Of a DNA stretch of 51,704 bases, positions 41,916-50,234 are shown piece by piece. Location: the NCBI GenBank assembly GCA_016290905.1, contig JAEEVO010000010.1, positions 1 to 51,704 of the forward strand, read 5' to 3'. Source of the stretch: Lachnospiraceae bacterium (GTDB lineage: Bacteria; Bacillota; Clostridia; Lachnospirales; Lachnospiraceae). Made by a program: the position numbers and the translations under genes. The notes under the pieces are model-generated. The model ran no database searches. It was given only the letters and a program-made list of their open reading frames with translations, and had not been told where the DNA came from. Each line of letters begins with the position of its first letter. Position 1 is the first letter of the stretch.

Positions 41916-42977
41916 ATGGATATGGATTTAAGAAAAACGATCGATAAAATAAAGGATACCCGGACGATAGCGCCGGATGAGCTGAAAATGCTGCTGGAGT
42001 GTACAGACAACGCCGATCTTGAGTATCTGTATGGGAAGGCAAGAGAGGTTGCTGACGGAATATTTCATAAGGACGTGTATCTCCGCGGGCTGATAGAGTT
42101 TACAAATTACTGCAAAAACGACTGCTATTATTGCGGGATACGGTGCAGTAACAGGAAGGCTGAGAGGTATCGCCTGAGCGAGGATGAGATAATGAAATGC
42201 TGCGATACCGGTGCAATGCTGGGCTTTAAGACGTTCGTCCTGCAGGGTGGTGAGGATCCTTTCTTTAACGATGATAAAATATGTGATATAGTAAGAAAGA
42301 TAAAGGAAAAGTATCCGAAGCATGCGGTAACTCTTTCCATAGGAGAGAAATCCTATGAGAGCTATAAGCGGTTTTTTGACGCGGGTGCCGACAGATATCT
42401 GTTAAGGCATGAGACTGCAAACGAGGAGCATTACGCAAAGCTTCATCCCTCGTCCCTTTCGGGCGCGAACAGAAAGCAGTGCTTAAGGAACCTTAAGGAA
42501 ATAGGCTATCAGGTCGGATGCGGGATAATGGTAGGGACGCCCTTTCAGACAGTTGGGAATATTTACGAGGATATCCTGTTCATGCAGGAACTGCAGCCCC
42601 ATATGATAGGTATAGGCCCCTTTATCGCTCATAAGGACACTCCGTTTAAGGATGAACCTGACGGAAGCGTGAAGGATACGCTGGTGCTGCTTGCTCTGCT
42701 CAGGCTTCTGTTCCCGAAGGTATTGCTGCCTGCGACAACTGCACTCGGTACCGCTGACGCAACGGGCAGGGAAAAGGGCATACTGGCCGGAGCAAATGTT
42801 ATAATGCCGAACCTTTCACCTGTAAATGTCAGGGGCAAGTATCTGCTGTATGACGGAAAAATATGTACCGGTGAAGAGGCTGCGGAGTGTAACGAATGCA
42901 TGAAGAGACGGATTGGGAGCGTCGGATATCATGTGGCTGACAGCCGCGGCGATCATCCGGATATGCAGGTGGTCTGA
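41916..42977 (+). CDS. hydE: [FeFe]-hydrogenase H-cluster radical SAM maturase HydE
   Basis: The product (353 aa from this start) is a radical SAM enzyme that helps build the H-cluster. The [4Fe-4S] motif is CKNDCYYC (Cys66, 70, 73). HydE-type sequence follows: LQGGEDPFFND, LSIGEKSYESYKRF, ADRYLLRHETANEEHY, GCGIMVGTPFQTV, IGPFIAHKDTPF and LPATTALGTADATGREKGI. Starts at 41880, 41898, 41916 and 41922 are in frame; 41880 lies in the -10 box. MDMDLRKTIDKI at 41916 fits known HydE N-termini, but no strong ribosome site is visible. HydF and HydG are not in this window. Confidence 0.9.
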   Translation: MDMDLRKTIDKIKDTRTIAPDELKMLLECTDNADLEYLYGKAREVADGIFHKDVYLRGLIEFTNYCKNDCYYCGIRCSNRKAERYRLSEDEIMKCCDTGAMLGFKTFVLQGGEDPFFNDDKICDIVRKIKEKYPKHAVTLSIGEKSYESYKRFFDAGADRYLLRHETANEEHYAKLHPSSLSGANRKQCLRNLKEIGYQVGCGIMVGTPFQTVGNIYEDILFMQELQPHMIGIGPFIAHKDTPFKDEPDGSVKDTLVLLALLRLLFPKVLLPATTALGTADATGREKGILAGANVIMPNLSPVNVRGKYLLYDGKICTGEEAAECNECMKRRIGSVGYHVADSRGDHPDMQVV

Positions 42978-42991
42978 AAGAAGGTTAAAAG

Positions 42992-43159
42992 ATGGAGTGG
43001 CTTACGGATAATATCGGAACGATAGCTGTTGTACTGGTGCTTCTGGCAGTGATCGCGGTCATCATTCGATATATGTATAAAAGAAAAAAGGCAGGCAGAT
43101 CCTCCTGCGGATGCGACTGTACTTCGTGCCGGTTCGGAGAGAACTGCGGGAAGAGGTAA
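42992..43159 (+). CDS. FeoB-associated Cys-rich membrane protein
   Basis: A 55-aa ORF: MEWLTDNIGTIAVVLVLLAV opens a single N-terminal TM helix (about 9-28), then RYMYKRKK, then a Cys cluster CGCDCTSCRFGENC (39-52). This matches the small family found beside FeoB iron transporters in Firmicutes. No feoB is nearby. It starts 14 nt after hydE with GAAAGAAGG as ribosome site, so it is probably co-transcribed with hydE and may concern iron or Fe-S supply (inference). Confidence 0.8.
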   Translation: MEWLTDNIGTIAVVLVLLAVIAVIIRYMYKRKKAGRSSCGCDCTSCRFGENCGKR

Positions 43160-43281
43160 AAAAGCTGATTCCAATATTGTGCAAAACATCGTAAAATATA
43201 ATACATTGTAAATAATCCGGTGTTGTGATAGCATATCTTTTAGGATATTGTTGGTTATTTAGAAAGGTATTTGTTATTATT

Positions 43282-44169
43282 ATGGAACAGAGGGAATTGT
43301 TTAAGAACGGTTTCTTTACAGGAGAAAGAGCACTGTACGGAAAGAAGTTCATCAGGGTTGAAGACAGTGTTTTCGATAACGGTGAGTCTCCTTTAAAGGA
43401 GTGCCGGGATATCGAGCTGTCGGAGTGCCTTTTCAGGTGGAAGTATCCGCTCTGGTATTGTGACGGATTTACCGCTGAGAACTGTACATGGTTTGACATG
43501 GCCAGAGCCGGAGTCTGGTATTCGAAGAATTTTACGGTAAAGAACGCTTCCATACAGGCACCCAAGAATTTCAGGAGATGCGATTCTTTTGCACTGGAGA
43601 ACGTTACACTGCATAACGCAGAGGAGACTTTGTGGAGCTGCAGCAATGTCAGGCTTGATAACGTAACGGTTTCGCATGGCCCGTATTTTGCTATGAACAG
43701 CAGGAACATGGAGATATCGGGACTTACGCTGGATGGTAATTATTCGTTCGACGGAGCCGAGAATGTCGTGGTAAGGAACTCAAGGCTGCTTACAAAGGAT
43801 GCTTTCTGGAACAGCAGGAACATAACGGTTTACGATTCTTTCATCTCGGGAGAATACCTCGGGTGGAATTCGGAGAATCTGACTTTTATCAATTGTACCA
43901 TAGAAAGTCTTCAGGGAATGTGTTATATAAACGATCTGAAGATGAAGAACTGCAAGCTTATAAATACGACACTTGCGTTTGAATATTCAAAGGCAGAAGC
44001 TGAGATCAACGGGAAGATCGACAGCGTCTTTAATCCTTCCGAGGGAAGGATAACCGCAGATGCGATAGGTGAGCTTATAATAGAGAAGGATAAGGTCGAT
44101 CCTTCAAAGACACTGATCAGCTGCAGTGAAATTTCAAAGACTTCAGACAGACCGGAGTGGATAAAGTGA
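43282..44169 (+). CDS. DUF3737-family beta-helix protein
   Basis: The 295-aa product consists of short repeats with C/N-x-W or N-x-x-V turns (ELSECLFRWKYPLWYCDGF, FTAENCTWF, ALENVTLHN, VRLDNVTVSH, LTFINCTIES), which predict a right-handed parallel beta-helix like DUF3737 proteins. There is no signal peptide, so it is cytoplasmic. The function is unknown. ATG 43282 is preferred to 43225, because translation from there would give a hydrophobic tail that the family does not have. Its stop overlaps the start of the following lyase gene by 4 nt, so the two are coupled. Confidence 0.8.
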   Translation: MEQRELFKNGFFTGERALYGKKFIRVEDSVFDNGESPLKECRDIELSECLFRWKYPLWYCDGFTAENCTWFDMARAGVWYSKNFTVKNASIQAPKNFRRCDSFALENVTLHNAEETLWSCSNVRLDNVTVSHGPYFAMNSRNMEISGLTLDGNYSFDGAENVVVRNSRLLTKDAFWNSRNITVYDSFISGEYLGWNSENLTFINCTIESLQGMCYINDLKMKNCKLINTTLAFEYSKAEAEINGKIDSVFNPSEGRITADAIGELIIEKDKVDPSKTLISCSEISKTSDRPEWIK

Positions 44170-45332
44170 GATACGATTTTGATACGGTACATGACCGCAG
44201 GAATACGGCAAGTCTTAAATGGAACGTTTTGGAAAATGAACTTCCAATGTGGGTCGCCGATATGGATTTCACCACGGCTCCCGAAGTGGTCGAAGAGATA
44301 AAAAAACGTGCGGGACACGGTATTTTCGGATATAACGAGGTTCCGGACGAGTGGTATGAGGCATATATCAACAGATGGAGCAGCTTGCACGGTTTGATAA
44401 TGAAGAAAAACGAGCTTCTGTTCTGTACCGGTGTGGTTGCCGCGATATCGAGCATCGTGAGGAAGCTTACGACTCCGAACGAGAATGTGCTGATACAGAC
44501 TCCTGTTTACAATATCTTCTTTAACAGCGTGCTCAACAACGGACGGAGGGTGCTTGATAATACGCTTTTGTACAGGGACGGGAGCTACAGCATTGATTTT
44601 GACGATCTCGAAAAAAAGCTTGCGGATCCGCAGACGTCGCTGATGATCCTCTGCAACCCTCATAATCCTATCGGAAAGATATGGGACAGGGAGACACTTG
44701 CAAGGATAGGCGAGCTCTGCAGCAAGTATCACGTGATCGTTATCTCGGACGAGATACACTGCGAGATAACTTCTCCGGGGAAGGGATATATACCCTTCGC
44801 GTCAGTGTCAGAGACCTGCAGGAACATAAGCATTACATGCATATCACCGACAAAGACATTTAATCTTGCGGGGCTGCAGACTGCCGCAATCTTTGTTCCG
44901 GACAGCTTCCTAAGGCATAAGGTGTGGCGCGCCATAAATACGGATGAGGTTGCGGAACCGAATACGTTCGCATGTCCGGCTGCGATAGCCGCTTTTAACA
45001 AGGGCGGAGCATGGGCCGATGAGATGAACGAGTATGTGAGCGCGAACAGGGAGAGAGCAGAAGCTTTTATAAAGGAAAATATCCTTAAGATAAAAGCTGT
45101 TCACGGTGAAGCTACCTATTTAATGTGGCTTGATATCGGCGGAGTCGGAAAGAGCAGGGATGTTGCTTCTTATATAAGAAAGAAGACGGGACTGTATCTT
45201 ACGCCGGGAGTTGAGTTTGGTGAAAGCGGGGATGATTTCCTGCGTATGAATATCGCGTGTCCGGCCTCATTACTTGATGACGGCTTAAGCAGGCTTAAGG
45301 CCGGGATTGACGCATATGTTAAAAGGACATAA
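44166..45332 (+). CDS. MalY/PatB-type PLP-dependent C-S lyase / aminotransferase
   Basis: The 388-aa product is a fold-type I PLP enzyme. Marks are WVADMDFTTAPEVVEEI, FGYNEVPDEWYEA, FCTGVVAAISSIVRK, ILCNPHNPIGKIW, ISDEIHCEI and the PLP-lysine motif SPTKTFNLAGLQTA. PatB/MalY enzymes cleave cystathionine or cysteine to pyruvate, ammonia and thiol; in E. coli MalY is also a regulator. The start is GTG at 44166, forming a GTGA overlap with the DUF3737 stop and preceded by CGGAGTGG. Confidence 0.9.
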   Translation: MRYDFDTVHDRRNTASLKWNVLENELPMWVADMDFTTAPEVVEEIKKRAGHGIFGYNEVPDEWYEAYINRWSSLHGLIMKKNELLFCTGVVAAISSIVRKLTTPNENVLIQTPVYNIFFNSVLNNGRRVLDNTLLYRDGSYSIDFDDLEKKLADPQTSLMILCNPHNPIGKIWDRETLARIGELCSKYHVIVISDEIHCEITSPGKGYIPFASVSETCRNISITCISPTKTFNLAGLQTAAIFVPDSFLRHKVWRAINTDEVAEPNTFACPAAIAAFNKGGAWADEMNEYVSANRERAEAFIKENILKIKAVHGEATYLMWLDIGGVGKSRDVASYIRKKTGLYLTPGVEFGESGDDFLRMNIACPASLLDDGLSRLKAGIDAYVKRT

Positions 45333-45387
45333 TTACCGGCCGCTTTGACCGGAGTTATCATATAGAAATTTTAAGGAGGGTATTTCA

Positions 45388-45792
45388 ATGGCATGTTTTT
45401 TGGTTAGTACTGCAGAGGCGGTTGTAGTGAAGATTGCAGAGAAAGTGGTTGCAAAGAAGGAGCTTGAAGCTGCCGGAAAGAAAGAAGGAGATGCTGAGAT
45501 AAAGGCAGCCATTCCGATGAGCGTTAAGCTTAAGTGGCTTTCAAGGATGCTTTTCAGCGGTTCGGCACTTTTGTTGTTTGAGCATATCTGGCACGGGGAG
45601 ATCGTGCTGTGGTTCCCGTTCCTTACAGCCATGTCCGATTCCGGGGATGTCGTGGAGATGCTAAAGGAGATGGGCACGGTCGGAGTATGTATGGCGGTTC
45701 TGATCACGGTTATCTGGGCTGTAATGTGTAAGGTAGCCGAGGCTATAGTGAAACGGCCGGTTTCAGATACCGAAGGGCAGCAGGACGCATAA
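45388..45792 (+). CDS. Small conserved membrane protein A
   Basis: Function unknown. The 134-aa product begins MACFLVSTAEAVVVKIAEKV, then a charged cytoplasmic-type stretch, and has two or three TM helices (about 50-70, 74-86 and 95-115). The ribosome site is AAGGAGGG. It lies 16 nt before a second small membrane protein and upstream of larC, which suggests a shared transcript; no role in nickel-cofactor synthesis is established. Confidence 0.75.
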   Translation: MACFLVSTAEAVVVKIAEKVVAKKELEAAGKKEGDAEIKAAIPMSVKLKWLSRMLFSGSALLLFEHIWHGEIVLWFPFLTAMSDSGDVVEMLKEMGTVGVCMAVLITVIWAVMCKVAEAIVKRPVSDTEGQQDA

Positions 45793-45807
45793 AGGGGGTA
45801 GCGGAAT

Positions 45808-46125
45808 ATGACACTATTGCTCACTGTTTTTGCGGCAATCACGGTAACGGCTATCTGGTATAACCGTAAGAATGACGATATGAGGCTCGGGATCCTGTGC
45901 TTCCTTTACTGGGGTGCATCGATCATGTGGCTGGTTGACGCTCTGTTTGAGTATTTTGAGGACGGGGCCGATTTCTTTAACCAGGAATTATCGGCAGTAA
46001 TAAACGATGCTTTCCTCGGACTTGCAGTTATCGCACTCGGTCTTGTCATCTGGATCGTAAGGCTTCTGATCTCCGATCCCAAGGGCTCGGTCAGGAGAGC
46101 GATAAGGAAGCAGGCTTCGCATTAA
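45808..46125 (+). CDS. Small conserved membrane protein B
   Basis: Function unknown. The 105-aa product has three TM helices (about 2-18, 28-45 and 68-90), a loop with acidic DALFEYFEDGADFF, and a basic C-terminus. The ribosome site is AAAGGGGGTAGCGG. Its close spacing to protein A suggests that the two work as a pair. Confidence 0.75.
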   Translation: MTLLLTVFAAITVTAIWYNRKNDDMRLGILCFLYWGASIMWLVDALFEYFEDGADFFNQELSAVINDAFLGLAVIALGLVIWIVRLLISDPKGSVRRAIRKQASH

Positions 46126-46155
46126 ATCTACATATTATATAGGAAGGAATATTTG

Positions 46156-47523
46156 ATGAAAACTTTATATCTGGAATGTGATTCGGGTATAAGTGGTGAT
46201 ATGCTTGTAGCTGCGCTGCTGGATCTCGGCGCGGATGAGGATGTTCTGAAAAAAGCTCTTTCGGGTATAACCGACAAGGGCTTTTCCTACAAAATAAGCA
46301 GAGTTAGCAAAAATGGACTTGATTGTTGCGATTTTGATGTTATACTTGATAAGGAGCATGATAATCATGACCATGACATGAACTATCTGTACGGACACCT
46401 CGAAGGGCACGGAGAGCATGATCATCACCATGACCACGGACACGAACATGAGCACCACCATGATGACGAACATGAGCATCACCATGATGACGAACATGAT
46501 CATCACCATGATGACGAGCACGATCATCACCATGAACATGAGCACGAGCACGGACATCACCATCACCATGAGCACCGTAATCTGAAAGATGTTATGGCGG
46601 TGATCGGGACGCTTGAACTTACCGACAAAGCACGCGAGCTCGCAATCAAGGTATTTGAGATACTTGCCGAAGCCGAGGCAAAGGCTCACGGAAAGAGCAT
46701 AGATGAGGTGCACTTCCACGAGGTCGGCGCTATCGATTCGATCGCGGACATAGTGGCGGCAGCAGTCTGCTTTGATAATCTCGGGATAACCGATGTGATA
46801 ATCCCGAAGCTTTGCGAGGGTACGGGAAGCGTGAGATGTCAGCACGGTATATTGCCGGTTCCGGTACCTGCCGTATTGAACATAGCTTCCGCACATCAGC
46901 TGCCCGTTTCCACTATTAATAGGAAGGGAGAGCTTATCACTCCGACAGGAGCTGCGTTTGCAGCTGCCGTTATGACATCCTCAAAGCTTCCGGAGGTGAT
47001 AATACCCGAAAAGGTCGGTCTGGGTGCAGGCAAGAGGGAATATGAACAGCCGAGTATCGTCAGAGCCATACTTCTTAAGGACAGGACGGAAGAGGACGGT
47101 ATCTGGAAGCTTGAGACGAATATAGATGACAGCACCGGTGAACAGCTTGGGTTTACGATGGAGTGCCTGCTTAAGGCCGGAGCAAGAGATGTTTTCTATT
47201 CACCGGTTTATATGAAGAAGAACAGACCTGCATGGCTTTTGTCCGTTATTGCCGAAGAAAAGGATATCCCTAAGCTGGAGGAGATCATCTTCAGGGAAAC
47301 CACGACCATCGGTATCAGGAGGCAGAAGGTTGAAAGGACCGTTCTTCCGAGAAGAAAGGAAAAGGTTGAGACCGCTTTCGGAACTTTGGAGGTAAAGGTC
47401 TGCGGATATGAGGGTAGTGAAAAGGTCTATCCTGAATACGAGAGCGCAGCGGAGATTGCCCGCAAACAGGGGATACCGCTTGAAGAGGTCTATGCCATGG
47501 CTAGAAACAGCTTTAATAAATGA
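46156..47523 (+). CDS. larC: Nickel-pincer cofactor biosynthesis protein LarC, His-rich
   Basis: The 455-aa product inserts nickel into the lactate-racemase-type pincer cofactor in a CTP-dependent step. LarC marks are LYLECDSGISGDMLVAALLD, DEVHFHEVGAIDSIADI, GSVRCQHGILPVPVPAV, ELITPTGAAFAA, LETNIDDSTGEQLGF and TTTIGIRRQ. Both halves are in one frame, unlike the larC1/larC2 split of Lactobacillus plantarum. Between about 68 and 140 lies an expanded His/Asp/Glu insert with 36 His, partly an 8-residue repeat (DEHEHHHD), probably a nickel store. ATG 46156 follows AGGAAGGAAT. larB, larE and a LarA racemase are not in the window. Confidence 0.93.
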   Translation: MKTLYLECDSGISGDMLVAALLDLGADEDVLKKALSGITDKGFSYKISRVSKNGLDCCDFDVILDKEHDNHDHDMNYLYGHLEGHGEHDHHHDHGHEHEHHHDDEHEHHHDDEHDHHHDDEHDHHHEHEHEHGHHHHHEHRNLKDVMAVIGTLELTDKARELAIKVFEILAEAEAKAHGKSIDEVHFHEVGAIDSIADIVAAAVCFDNLGITDVIIPKLCEGTGSVRCQHGILPVPVPAVLNIASAHQLPVSTINRKGELITPTGAAFAAAVMTSSKLPEVIIPEKVGLGAGKREYEQPSIVRAILLKDRTEEDGIWKLETNIDDSTGEQLGFTMECLLKAGARDVFYSPVYMKKNRPAWLLSVIAEEKDIPKLEEIIFRETTTIGIRRQKVERTVLPRRKEKVETAFGTLEVKVCGYEGSEKVYPEYESAAEIARKQGIPLEEVYAMARNSFNK

Positions 47524-47550
47524 CACCGGGAGGATTTGTTTTTATAAGAT

Positions 47551-49308
47551 ATGAACAGTGTTTTTTTGAAGAAAGCAGTAGTTGTCCTGACTCTCACAGG
47601 TTTTACAATCCTTTCGGGATGTACCGCGGCAGAGAAAGGCAACGATAAGATCCCGGACAATCCCGAAACGGAGATATCCAGGACGGAGATTACATCCGTG
47701 CCCGATAAAGACTCCGGTCAGGAACCGTCGCCTGCGGAAAAAGAGGAGAGCGGGACCGGAGAAGAAAATACCCAAAATGATAATAATGAAGGCGGTACGA
47801 CAGACGATACTGCCGAAAAGGAGGATAAGGAAGTGGATTACGCTGAAATGTTTAAGGGGATCAAGCTGGCAAGGAGCTATAAGGGAATGGTAAATACCAA
47901 TCCCATAATAGAGCAGCATTACGGAGCCGATCCTTTTGCACTGGTATATGATGATACCGTTTATTTCTACATGACCGCGGACGCATATGAGTATGATGCC
48001 GCAGGTGAGATAAAGGAAAACTCATACAGCCAGATCAGAAGCCTTTATGTTGTTTCAACAAAGGATATGGTGAACTTTACCGACCACGGCGAGATAAAGA
48101 TCGCAGGTGCCAACGGAGCAACAAAGTGGGCGCATAACTCATGGGCTCCCGCAGCAGCATGGAAGATGGTTGACGGAAAGCCGAAGTTCTTCCTGTACTT
48201 TGCGGATAACGGCGGCGGTATCGGCGTTGTATGCTCGGACAGCCCCACAGGACCTTTTGTGGATGAGCTCGGACACGGGCTTATCAGGAGGGACATGGAG
48301 AACTGCGGTAATGTAGAGTGGCTCTTCGATCCGGCAGTACTTGTTGATGATGACGGAAGGGCATATATCTACTTTGGCGGCGGCGTTCCCAGAGGAGCTG
48401 ACGGACAGCCCATGGCTTCTCATCCCATGACCGCAAGATGTGCAGAGCTCGGTGAGGATATGATGAGCCTTAAGGACGTTCCGGTTACCATTGACGCTCC
48501 GTACCTTTTTGAAGATTCGGGAATTCATAAATATAATGATACCTATTATTATTCATATTGCAGCAATTTCAGCGTTGACAAGGCAGGTACCGATGAGTAC
48601 GGCTTTGAGAACGGCGAGATAATCGTGATGGAGAGCAAGGATCCGTTGGGACCGTTTACCTTCAAGGAGAGGATACTTAAGAATCCCGGAGCGTATTTTG
48701 GAGTTGGCGGAAACAACCATCATGCCATATTCAAGTTTAAGGATCAGTGGTATATCACTTATCATACACGTATCCTTGAACAGGATCAGGGAATACTCAA
48801 GGGTTATCGTTCAACCAGTATCGATGCTTTCGATATGGGTGAGGACGGAACCATCGGCAATATCGTGATGACAAAGAACCGGAGAAAGCAGGTAGGGAAC
48901 CTTGATCCCTATAAGACTGTAAACGGTGCAACCTTTGCGGCAATGGCCGGAATCGATACCGCTCCCGCAGATGAAGTAAGCAGCAAATACGGCTGCGGCA
49001 CACTTCTTCTTACCGATATAAATGACGGGGATTACGTTAAGATCCAGGGCGTTGATTTCGGTGACAAGGGCGCAACAAAGGTTAAGGTTACCGTTAAGAC
49101 CAACGGAAAAGACGGTGTTATCCGTGTATCCACCAAGTCTGTAAATGTTAACGGCGAGGTCATGGGATATATCCCCGTTAAGTCCGACGGAAACGGGACA
49201 ACGGTATGCGAGGCAGTTCTCGACACCGCGATCACAGGCGTTCAGGATCTCTTCTTTACCTTTAAGGGTGAAGGCTATGAGATCGTTGACTGGATCTTTG
49301 AGCAATAA
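47551..49308 (+). CDS. Glycoside hydrolase family 43 lipoprotein
   Basis: The 585-aa product has a lipoprotein signal (LSGC, Cys24), then an acidic Glu/Asp/Thr linker (about 25-105). The GH43 five-bladed propeller region follows: GADPFALVYDDTVYFYMT, STKDMVNFTDHG, SWAPAAAW, FDPAVLVDDDGRAYIYFGG, IDAPYLFEDSG. A C-terminal CBM6-like beta-sandwich (about 460-585, VKIQGVDFGDKGATK onward) may bind xylan. It should release arabinose or xylose from arabinoxylan at the cell surface. The ribosome site GGGAGG is 18 nt upstream, longer than usual. It lies 27 nt after larC; a functional link is not evident. Confidence 0.88.
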   Translation: MNSVFLKKAVVVLTLTGFTILSGCTAAEKGNDKIPDNPETEISRTEITSVPDKDSGQEPSPAEKEESGTGEENTQNDNNEGGTTDDTAEKEDKEVDYAEMFKGIKLARSYKGMVNTNPIIEQHYGADPFALVYDDTVYFYMTADAYEYDAAGEIKENSYSQIRSLYVVSTKDMVNFTDHGEIKIAGANGATKWAHNSWAPAAAWKMVDGKPKFFLYFADNGGGIGVVCSDSPTGPFVDELGHGLIRRDMENCGNVEWLFDPAVLVDDDGRAYIYFGGGVPRGADGQPMASHPMTARCAELGEDMMSLKDVPVTIDAPYLFEDSGIHKYNDTYYYSYCSNFSVDKAGTDEYGFENGEIIVMESKDPLGPFTFKERILKNPGAYFGVGGNNHHAIFKFKDQWYITYHTRILEQDQGILKGYRSTSIDAFDMGEDGTIGNIVMTKNRRKQVGNLDPYKTVNGATFAAMAGIDTAPADEVSSKYGCGTLLLTDINDGDYVKIQGVDFGDKGATKVKVTVKTNGKDGVIRVSTKSVNVNGEVMGYIPVKSDGNGTTVCEAVLDTAITGVQDLFFTFKGEGYEIVDWIFEQ

Positions 49309-49310
49309 GA

Positions 49311-49334
49311 TCCTTCGCTGACGCTCAGGATGAC
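49311..49334. repeat. Dispersed intergenic repeat, copy 4 (inverted)
   Basis: The string CCTTCGCTGACGCTCAGGAT plus GAC starts 3 nt after the GH43 stop. It is the reverse complement of the carA copy with few changes and, like the carB copy, is followed by further GATGACA units. Confidence 0.65.
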
Positions 49335-49378
49335 AGACTTAACTAAAAGATGACAGGCTTGACTTGAATCAAGAATAT

Positions 49379-49420
49379 AAATCCGGCTGCCGCGGGTTTT
49401 ACCTGCGGCGGATTTATTTT
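49379..49420 (+). terminator. Terminator after the GH43 gene
   Basis: AAATCC plus GCCGCGGG pairs with CCTGCGGC plus GGATTT, with a GGCT bulge and loop TTTTA, then ATTTT. It separates the GH43 gene from the S10 operon. Confidence 0.75.
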
Positions 49421-49442
49421 GAAAAAATTTTTAAAAAAGTAC

Positions 49443-49471
49443 TTGCATTTAGGAAAAAACTATGCTATGAT
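49443..49471 (+). promoter_or_regulatory. Promoter of the S10 ribosomal-protein operon
   Basis: TTGCAT (49443-49448), 17-bp spacer, TATGAT (49466-49471). Confidence 0.8.
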
Positions 49472-49477
49472 GGTTCG

Positions 49478-49738
49478 TGCTGTGAGTTGATAGCGTAGAA
49501 GCGTGAGGTTGCCGCACAGCAATGTGCGGGTTTTCCGTGGAGCGAATGTCAAGTTTACAAAACTGACGACAAGTCACTGTACAATTAAATTTCTGCCGCG
49601 AGCAGATAAACCGTGAGTAAATCACTGTTTCTTGAGCCAGGCGAAAACCTGGTAAAATTTGAGAGAGATCGTGAAACACACGGGTGAGTGTACAGTCGCC
49701 GCTTGTTGTACTTTTTAAAAGTGCGAAAAGGAGGAGAC
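49478..49738 (+). ncRNA. Structured leader RNA of the S10 operon
   Basis: The 260-nt leader holds several hairpins: CCGCACA-GCAA-TGTGCGG (49512-49529, GNRA-type loop), TCTGC-CGCGA-GCAGA, and CCAGG-CGAAAA-CCTGG. A long-range pairing is possible between ACTGTACA (49576-49583) and TGTACAGT (49689-49696). From memory, this sequence recurs before rpsJ in Lachnospiraceae, so it is probably an autoregulatory ribosomal-protein leader; the binding protein is not known to me. It covers a gene-free stretch of over 400 nt (49309-49745) together with the repeat, terminator and promoter above. Confidence 0.7.
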
Positions 49739-49745
49739 TTTTTTT

Positions 49746-50057
49746 ATGGCAAATCAGGTAATGAGAATCACTCTTAAGGCTTACGATCATCAGTTAATCG
49801 ATGCATCGGCAGCCAAGATCGTTGAGACTGTTAAGAAGACAGGTTCAAAGGTCAGCGGTCCTGTTCCGCTTCCTACTAAGAAGGAAGTTATCACTATTCT
49901 TCGTGCCGTACATAAGTACAAGGACTCGAGAGAACAGTTCGAGCAGAGAACCCATAAGAGACTTATCGATATCATCACACCTACCCCTAAGACAGTCGAT
50001 GCATTATCAAGACTGGAAATGCCTGCAGGTGTCTATATCGATATCAAGATGAAGTAA
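49746..50057 (+). CDS. rpsJ: 30S ribosomal protein S10
   Basis: The 103-aa product has the S10 sequence throughout: [57 protein letters not shown]-like [12 protein letters not shown]. It also acts with NusB in antitermination. The ribosome site is AAAAGGAGGAG. First gene of the operon. Confidence 0.98.
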   Translation: MANQVMRITLKAYDHQLIDASAAKIVETVKKTGSKVSGPVPLPTKKEVITILRAVHKYKDSREQFEQRTHKRLIDIITPTPKTVDALSRLEMPAGVYIDIKMK

Positions 50058-50145
50058 TTCATCAATTAACAACCATTGATAGTAATTGAAGTTATATATA
50101 GGAAAGAAACAGTCCGGCAAAACGGATAACAGACTCCTGTAAAAA

Positions 50146-50219
50146 CTAGAATGAACGCGAGAGCGTTCCGCTGTAGATTACTATCTAGAATGAACGCGAG
50201 AGCGTTCCGCTGTAGATTA
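50146..50219 (+). repeat. Two tandem copies of a hairpin unit between rpsJ and rplC
   Basis: The 35-bp unit occurs at 50146-50180 and 50185-50219, identical, with a 39-bp period. Each contains GAACGC-GAGA-GCGTTC, a 6-bp stem with a GNRA tetraloop, flanked by CTAGA and TGTAGATTA, which can close the base (CTA with TAG). Confidence 0.85.
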
Positions 50220-50234
50220 ACAAGGAGGAAAGAA

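Noticed and set aside
43923-44759. Antisense 278-aa ORF over the DUF3737/MalY junction
   Set aside because: It covers two clear coding genes in the opposite sense and has no recognisable domain.
46165-46896. Long antisense ORF opposite larC (243 aa)
   Set aside because: It mirrors the His-rich repeat (Met/Val/Ile runs) and the larC frame; no ribosome site or homology.
50146-50219. Tandem repeats as a CRISPR array
   Set aside because: Only two units with a 4-nt gap and no spacer; the position inside a ribosomal operon does not fit.
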